Origin: Leucocoprinus leucothites
Taxonomy: Eukaryota > Basidiomycota > Agaricomycetes > Agaricales > Agaricaceae
Assembly (NCBI GenBank): GCA_013368445.1
Contig: JAACJO010000030.1
Coordinates: 310,001 to 374,000, forward strand
Reading direction: 5' to 3'
DNA length: 64,000 nucleotides
Below, one piece after another: positions 58,450 through 64,000 of the stretch (position 1 is its first letter; every line of letters starts with the position of its first letter). The translations under genes were made by a program, and so were the position numbers. Below the pieces are notes generated by a model, which was given only the letters and a program-made list of their open reading frames with translations, searched no databases and was not told where the DNA came from.

Positions 58450-60798
58450 ATGAAGCGCACGCAGCCCAACTCTCCAGAGGCGCCCAGCCTCAAGAAACTC
58501 CGGGCAGGGGATTCTCCAGAGCCTCCTACGATGAATGGTACAGGATGGACCAAGGTTGAGAAGCGCAAGGCGAAGAAAAACCAAAAATCAAAGACAAAAA
58601 GTGATGTGTGTGTGTTTTGGTACTTATTACTCTCGTATACACGCATCTGACTGCAAACTGGCCATGCTGGTCTCGTTCATCCTTTCCTTCACTGTTTACA
58701 GATGACCCAGCCACGATTTATGTATAACAACGCCGAAATAAACAAACGGTCGCATGCGGTGAACATAGATGTGTGTAACTATCGAATTTTGACAAAATAT
58801 ATGTTTATCGGATTGTTATAGGATGTTCGGGATCTTGTTTTGCATGTTGTCGCCGATGCACCACCACCGAACTGGCTTCGAGTTGATGTACGCTATTGGA
58901 GCCCCCCTCCACAATTTTCAGTCTCTTATGCTTTCCCCTATGACAGAATGCTCATCTCATGCAAAAAGTTGTCGCCGTCCTGATACCAGGTCTGACGCCA
59001 GACATATTATCCCTCCCTCCTCTACCAACTGCTGCGACTTCAAATCCTAATCTGCCGATCTCGATACCTCTGTTCAATAAAGCTCAAAACACAGACTCAA
59101 CAGCGGCCAACATACCCTTTATCGCGTCGACATTTACACATGCTTGTCCAACTCGTGCTCCGGGAGATCAGACTCGGATGCATAGCGTACTGAGCACGTT
59201 TTTCAATGGGCCAATCAGTGGCGAGGAGAAGAAGCGACGAATTGCTCAGAGGCTGAACTGTATGTCGTTGCTACTATCTTACTCGTCGTTTCTCTCAACT
59301 GTTGCACAGCAGAATCCAGCAAACAAAATAGTCCTTCACATTACACACTATCTCTTGAACAGATGATAGAAAACGATTACCCTGTTCCTTCTTATATGGC
59401 CGACGTTTTCCAGAAACCATCTGGATGGGTAGAGACACCCCAACCAATGGAGCTAACTGACGAACAAAAGAAGAGTGCTCCAAAACAGCGTGTGTATGCA
59501 ATCGACTGTGAAATGGTGCATCCTCACCTTCATCATCTTTCTCGATACAAACTGACCTCTTACATAGTGCGTGACCGAAGATGGCAAGGATTTGACACAT
59601 ATTTGTGTCATCGACTACTATACAGGACTCGTCGTCTACGATCAACTCGTCAAACCTGCCAGCCCAATTACTGATTATCTTACAAGGTACGCCTCACTTT
59701 TATTGTTGGATTCCCTCCCTTTCTGAAGCCCTCTTCAGATGGTCTGGTATCACCGCAGAGGCTCTTGTAGGCGTAACAACAACACACGCTCAGGTACAAG
59801 CCCACATCCTAAAACTTCTCTCCCCACCTACTCCCAACCCATTCTCAACATCAACAAACGACTCCCCACCTCCAACTCTTACCCCAATCCTACTCGGACA
59901 CTCCCTCGAATCTGACCTCAAAGCACTCAAAATTTGTCACCCTCTCTGCATCGATACGGCAGTAATCTACCATCACCCTCGCGGTCGGCCTCTAAAACCC
60001 GGTCTTGCATGGCTCACAAAAAAGTGGTGTGGTCGCGAAATTCAGACGCGCGGTGAGGGCGGACACGACCCTGAAGAAGACGCTCGGGCATGCCTTGACC
60101 TATTAAAAAAGAAAATCGAAGGTGGACCCGGATTCGGTGAATTCAAAGTCGATTTCGAGTCCATCTTCGAGAGAATGTCGAGATCGACAAGGAGAGCTGG
60201 TGGTGCAGCGGGGAGTATCAAGAGTGCGGTTGTGGACCACGGGAATCCGGGGGTAATGCATGGGAGTAAGGCGAGCACGGCGGTTGGGTGTACGAGTGAT
60301 GAGGAGGTTGTGCAGAAGCTTTTGGATGTGATCCCATCGCATCATTTCACGTTTGCGAGGTTAATGAACTTGGCAAATATTCAAGGATGTGAGCGCTCCT
60401 CTTTATGTGACCCCCTAGGTTGTGATTCTGATTTTATTTCGAATCAAGGGACAACACCAAAATCGACGTCATCAGACACCGCACCTCCGCCTCCCCAACC
60501 CGCACCTTCTCCAGAAACTCTCAACGAAACCCTCCAATCGCTCAACAGCCATCTCACAACCATCCACGCGAACCTCCCACCCCGAACCGCGCTCATCATA
60601 TTCACAGGTCACTCCGATCCTCGAAAAATGGCAGCTTTGAACGCGCGGAAATCCCAGTTTGAGACAGCGTTGAGGAGTGGGAAGGCTCCGGAGGACTTAT
60701 CTGCGGATATCAAGTGGTCGAATCAAGATGGGAGGGACTTGGAGGAGGCCGTGGAGTTGGCGAGGAGGGGGTTGTTGTTTTTGGGTGTTAAGTACTAG
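58450..60798 (+). CDS. REX1: REX1/RNH70-type DEDDh RNA exonuclease
   Basis: 3'-5' exoribonuclease that trims 5S rRNA and tRNA precursors in the yeast nucleus. The ATG at 58450 opens a basic N-terminus (MKRTQPNSPEAPSLKKLRAG, then KVEKRKAKKNQKSKTK, a likely nuclear signal). Exons with VRDLVLHVVADAPPPNWLRV and QKVVAVLIPGLTPDILSL follow. The exonuclease core is clear: Exo I is VYAIDCEMC split by an intron, then VTEDGKDLTHICVIDYYTGL. VKPASPITDYLTR and SGITAEALVGV come next. Exo II is GHSLESDLKALK and Exo III is GHDPEEDARACLDLLKK. An intron near 60391 leads to a C-terminal exon with LIIFTGHSDPRKMAALNARK and the stop at 60796-60798. All acidic catalytic residues and the His are present. Confidence 0.92.
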
Positions 60799-61077
60799 CC
60801 TTGTCCTTTGGGTCTTACTACGGCTATTGCCACGATATGGGAGAGATGTACAGCTAACCTTCTCACAATCGAGGTGAGCCAGGGGTAAATTCATCCATAA
60901 TCCGTAAGGCATAGTGCGTAGATTTTTGGTCATCCAACATGGCGGGGTTATAGAACTAGGTCAATGTAAAAGCCGAAGCTTTCTCTCCACTTCGTGACCG
61001 CCAGACGACTGTCAGGCATCTCGTAAAAGCCAAATAGAACAAAATAACTAGAAGTAATATCGACACCATCCAAGCTG
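60799..61077. other. Intergenic Rex1 / F-box
   Basis: 279 bp with no element recognised. Confidence 0.5.
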
Positions 61078-62436
61078 ATGTCCAAGTGCACCACATGTCC
61101 CAACTGTGGGCCCCAGCTCAACACGAAATCCGATATCTCCATTACAAGTTCTGGCGGCCTCTCACGAGCAGATACAATAACTCTAGTTGGAGCTTCAGCA
61201 GTATCTCAGCTCCGTAGACTTAACGAATTACAGTCGGCCACAGCTTCACTCCCGAATGAAATCCTCGACTATATCTTCTCCCTTTTCTGTCATTCGCCAC
61301 CTCCGAGTAGGTTGGATCATTTCCCGAGAATTTCTCGTCGACGTTCCAGAGTCAGACCTCGAATACGTCGGGAGGCCAGGCCCGTGTTCGTGTTGTGTGC
61401 AGTTTCATCCCAGTGGCGGAATGTGGCCATCTCCGCATCACATCTATGGGTGGACTTGACTATACAAAATAAAAACTCATTTCGACAACATCTAGAAGCA
61501 TCTGACATGTCCGAGCTGCTTCAAACTTTCTTGTCTAGGGCATCGGGTGCCTTGCTGAACCTGAACCTGGACTGGGAAGAGGAGGACTTACTTTCCGGGT
61601 CAACCAACCCAGACCTAATGCACCCAACCGATCCTCTTCTACGCAGTGTCCTTATCAAGCATCCTAGTAGATTTCGGTCACTCAAAATGGCCTGGAAATT
61701 GCCAAGGAGCTATTTCAACCACCTTTGTACATCCTTTACCAGCCTCGTCGAACTCCATATCAAATTTGTCCCAAACGACATCGACAAACTAATCCCAGCC
61801 ACATTCTTCCTACAGCTCACGAGCCTTCACCTCATGAGTGTCACCATTTCCGTCTGTCTCACGCTCCTTAGCCAATCACCAAACCTCATGCAATTCCATT
61901 GCGGATATATAGTTCGCGAATCCATCTCAGACATCATGAAACGCCCTATGGTGATGTCGGAGAAATTGGAATGGTTTGACTGGAAAAGCCCAGATGCCGA
62001 ACTGTCAGACGTTGCAGTCTTGAAACGATCCCGGTTCCCTCAATTGAAGAAGCTGACCTGGGACGCCTTGAATACCGAGTACGAGTTTAGTCAATACCTA
62101 TCCGACTTCATCGACTTCATTCCTTCTAAGCTCATTCATCTTGAGCTCGTCATGAAAGACGGTTGTGCCAATTCTGTGCGACGTATTTTAGCTTCGAATC
62201 CCCAAATCAAGAAATTGTCTCTCATCGGGTCCACACTCGATTTACCCCCGTTTTTCCCACCTTTCCTTGATTGCTTTGAGTCACTCCCAACAGTTCGAGC
62301 ACTGTACCTTGAGACTGACGACGAGGCGTTCAGTGACACAACGAAGGAAAGGCTTAGAAAGCTGATACGAGATGGGCGAGAGGTCGTCATTAGGGCAGGG
62401 GAAGAATTGGTGGACTTGAATAGTGAGCACTACTAG
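61078..62436 (+). CDS. F-box protein with degenerate leucine-rich region
   Basis: Single-exon 452-aa protein. The N-terminus MSKCTTCPNCGPQL has a CxxCxxC cluster. The F-box begins near residue 55 (ATASLPNEILDYIFSLFCHS) and continues to the typical CAVSSQWRNVAISASHLWVD. The rest is a leucine-rich, beta/alpha-like region (LHLMSVTISVCLTLLSQSPN, RRILASNPQIKKLSLIGSTL) as in many Agaricomycete F-box proteins. It would be the substrate-recognition subunit of an SCF ubiquitin ligase; the target is unknown. The start at 61078 is the first ATG of a fully open frame, and the stop is at 62434-62436. Such genes are highly expanded and often not conserved between species. Confidence 0.85.
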   Translation: MSKCTTCPNCGPQLNTKSDISITSSGGLSRADTITLVGASAVSQLRRLNELQSATASLPNEILDYIFSLFCHSPPPSRLDHFPRISRRRSRVRPRIRREARPVFVLCAVSSQWRNVAISASHLWVDLTIQNKNSFRQHLEASDMSELLQTFLSRASGALLNLNLDWEEEDLLSGSTNPDLMHPTDPLLRSVLIKHPSRFRSLKMAWKLPRSYFNHLCTSFTSLVELHIKFVPNDIDKLIPATFFLQLTSLHLMSVTISVCLTLLSQSPNLMQFHCGYIVRESISDIMKRPMVMSEKLEWFDWKSPDAELSDVAVLKRSRFPQLKKLTWDALNTEYEFSQYLSDFIDFIPSKLIHLELVMKDGCANSVRRILASNPQIKKLSLIGSTLDLPPFFPPFLDCFESLPTVRALYLETDDEAFSDTTKERLRKLIRDGREVVIRAGEELVDLNSEHY

Positions 62437-63281
62437 GCGAGTTGATTGGTCTCGAGCAGAGTGACCATCAGTCTTCATTCTGAAAATATCGAGATTCAAA
62501 GGTCCACATAGTTGGTTGACTTGCAGCTCATCAGAGTGTATTATGCAGAGTGGAATTTTTCATTACGATGGCTGTATGCTATCGGCTAGTATCTTGTGTA
62601 TTACTCCATGGATGATAGCAGTAGATTATATTCTAGGCTCCCTCTACTCGTGAAATTTATCCATCTCATCTCTGTTTATTGGAGTGTCCTTTGGACAAGC
62701 TGTTCGCTAGCAGTACGGTGTCAAGGGAACTAAGATCATCTAAGTATCCATCGCTTTTTCTGATTCTCCTTGGCCCAAAAGCATCTGAACGCTTGAGTAC
62801 CTATGCCCCTCAGCCACCGTTTTTCAGTTCTTCTTCAACCACTCTTCTCTTCGACGCAAGCTAGAGAAGAACTTAGGCTCGTAACATGTCATCTTAGCAT
62901 GGCACAGTATTCAATATTTAATACCTGAAAGAATGCAAGGTAAAGACTAAAACATAGTCAGTAAAATAGAAACAGCAAAGGGCATAGGATAGTGACTAAT
63001 CTGAGATGTATACTGTGTTAAGTCGTAGCATATAAGCTCGCGATGACAATAGTGACATCTGTAGGCAATGAGCGTTTATGGACTCATAGGTCTGAGCAGC
63101 AATTCGCATGTGGCCACAATATCGTCCGGGCTTGTTTCCTGCCATAATGACTACAGTAATATATAGGTTATCAAGGGATATATAGCCATACTTGGTCGTG
63201 ATGACTAGTAGGGGCTACAGCACAGAGCGCTCAGTAGAGCGTCTAGAGGATGAATATAACGCTAGTTAGTCCGCGCTTATT
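62437..63281. other. Intergenic F-box / membrane protein
   Basis: About 850 bp; no gene is seen. Confidence 0.5.
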
Positions 63282-63839
63282 TCAACACCGGTATATTCTT
63301 AGCTGATCGTATTGCGGTGGTTCTCTATTACTGGTTATGAGCTGCACGTCTTCTTCCGGTGGAGCATTCGCTCCCCAGACTCTTGCAGTGTCTGGGCCAC
63401 AAGCCCGTTCTTGTCTTCTGATGAAAGTATCAGTTGTGTCCGCTTGTGTCGCAGCGATCTTCGGGGGGATGGAGACCTCCGACCGAGATGTCCTTGCAGA
63501 CGAAAACGGAAACGGTTCTAAGATCAAATCTCCCTGTGCTCGAGTACTTGTATTTTGTGCTTTGGTTGCTCGCCTCTGGCGGCGATACCAGAGCCATGCC
63601 GTGAACCACCCAAGTAAAGCAAGAATAATACCTACGCATAGACTGATGATAGCACTTATTGGTATATTCAGGGTTGAGGATGGGGATTGTTGGGGAGATG
63701 TAGAAGAGGATGCAGTAATAGATGCTATGTGCGTAAGGCAAGTGGAAGGTGAAGAAATAGTGGACGTGGAAGGTCTAGATTGAGGTGAGAACGATTCTGA
63801 ATGAAGTGCTGAAACTCGGAACTGACATTTCGAGATCAA
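63282..63839 (-). CDS. Single-pass membrane protein with Ser/Thr-rich ectodomain, 3' exon (5' part unresolved)
   Basis: Protein-coding exon on the minus strand. An extracellular-like Ser/Thr-rich stretch (STISSPSTCLTHIASITASS) leads to one helix (ISLCVGIILALLGWFTAWLW) with a basic stop-transfer YRRQRR. A cytoplasmic tail of about 80 aa contains RRQERACGPDTARVWGAN and EPPQYDQL, the latter a PPxY-like motif. The frame has no ATG before the helix, so the true start lies in an upstream exon between 63840 and the window edge or beyond. This layout (ectodomain, TM, PPxY tail) is common in basidiomycete surface proteins of unknown function. The exon's 5' edge is uncertain; 'aatgtcag' near 63825 is a possible acceptor. 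Confidence 0.55.
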   Translation of the reverse strand: MISKCQFRVSALHSESFSPQSRPSTSTISSPSTCLTHIASITASSSTSPQQSPSSTLNIPISAIISLCVGIILALLGWFTAWLWYRRQRRATKAQNTSTRAQGDLILEPFPFSSARTSRSEVSIPPKIAATQADTTDTFIRRQERACGPDTARVWGANAPPEEDVQLITSNREPPQYDQLRIYRC

Positions 63840-64000
63840 ACCTATCGAACCATATGTCGGTTAGTATGTTACTGTCAGGAAATAACGTGATTTTGTGCAT
63901 CTCCGGTGTGTTAAAACGGTATGTGAATAACAGAACCTGTACACCACAATCAGTTCTTCCAAATTCTGTGTGAGTGCGGGACCACCCGTTTTTAATTTAC

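Overview
This window is nuclear DNA of a basidiomycete fungus, almost certainly an Agaricomycete; the species cannot be told. Genes are broken by many short introns (about 50-60 nt, GT...AG with CTAAC/CTGAC-like branch sites). Families typical of Agaricomycetes are present: expanded tandem P450s, repeat-less NACHT NTPases, DUF6593 and multi-TM orphan proteins.

Layout. 1-1673: 5' part of an ARMC8/Gid5-like armadillo gene (minus), running off the left edge. 1977-16295: five P450 genes head to tail on the minus strand. The first two are near-identical tandem copies, and the space between them holds broken pieces of both neighbours of the duplicated unit. 17063-21218: the spliceosomal SF3B3/RSE1 gene (plus). 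21701-23892: a sixth P450 of the same group (minus). 25.4-32.7 kb: two copies of a seven-helix membrane protein gene with matching upstream DNA, on either side of a decayed non-processed SF3B3 copy (27.7-29.97 kb). 33.0-33.9 kb: an unidentified, probably broken minus-strand gene. 34118-34729: an ER-type FKBP (minus). 36381-38649: a frameshifted NACHT gene (plus). 39727-40668: a DUF6593 gene (minus). 40745-42810: an intact NACHT gene (minus). 43374-44202: GET1/WRB (plus). 44984-58031: four more divergent P450s around an organic hydroperoxide resistance (Ohr/OsmC) gene. 58450-60798: a Rex1-type RNA exonuclease (plus). 61078-62436: an F-box protein (plus). 63282-63839: the 3' part of a single-pass membrane protein (minus).

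Interpretation. The main theme is local gene amplification: ten P450 genes, all keeping the heme cysteine, at several stages from fresh duplicate to single-exon relic. They are interspersed with housekeeping genes (SF3B3, GET1, FKBP, ARMC8). No terpene synthase, polyketide synthase or NRPS is visible, so this reads as a P450 birth-and-death array rather than a classic biosynthetic cluster. No CRISPR, intact tRNA, rRNA or autonomous transposon was recognised. All intron positions were read by eye from splice motifs and protein continuity, so exon edges are approximate.
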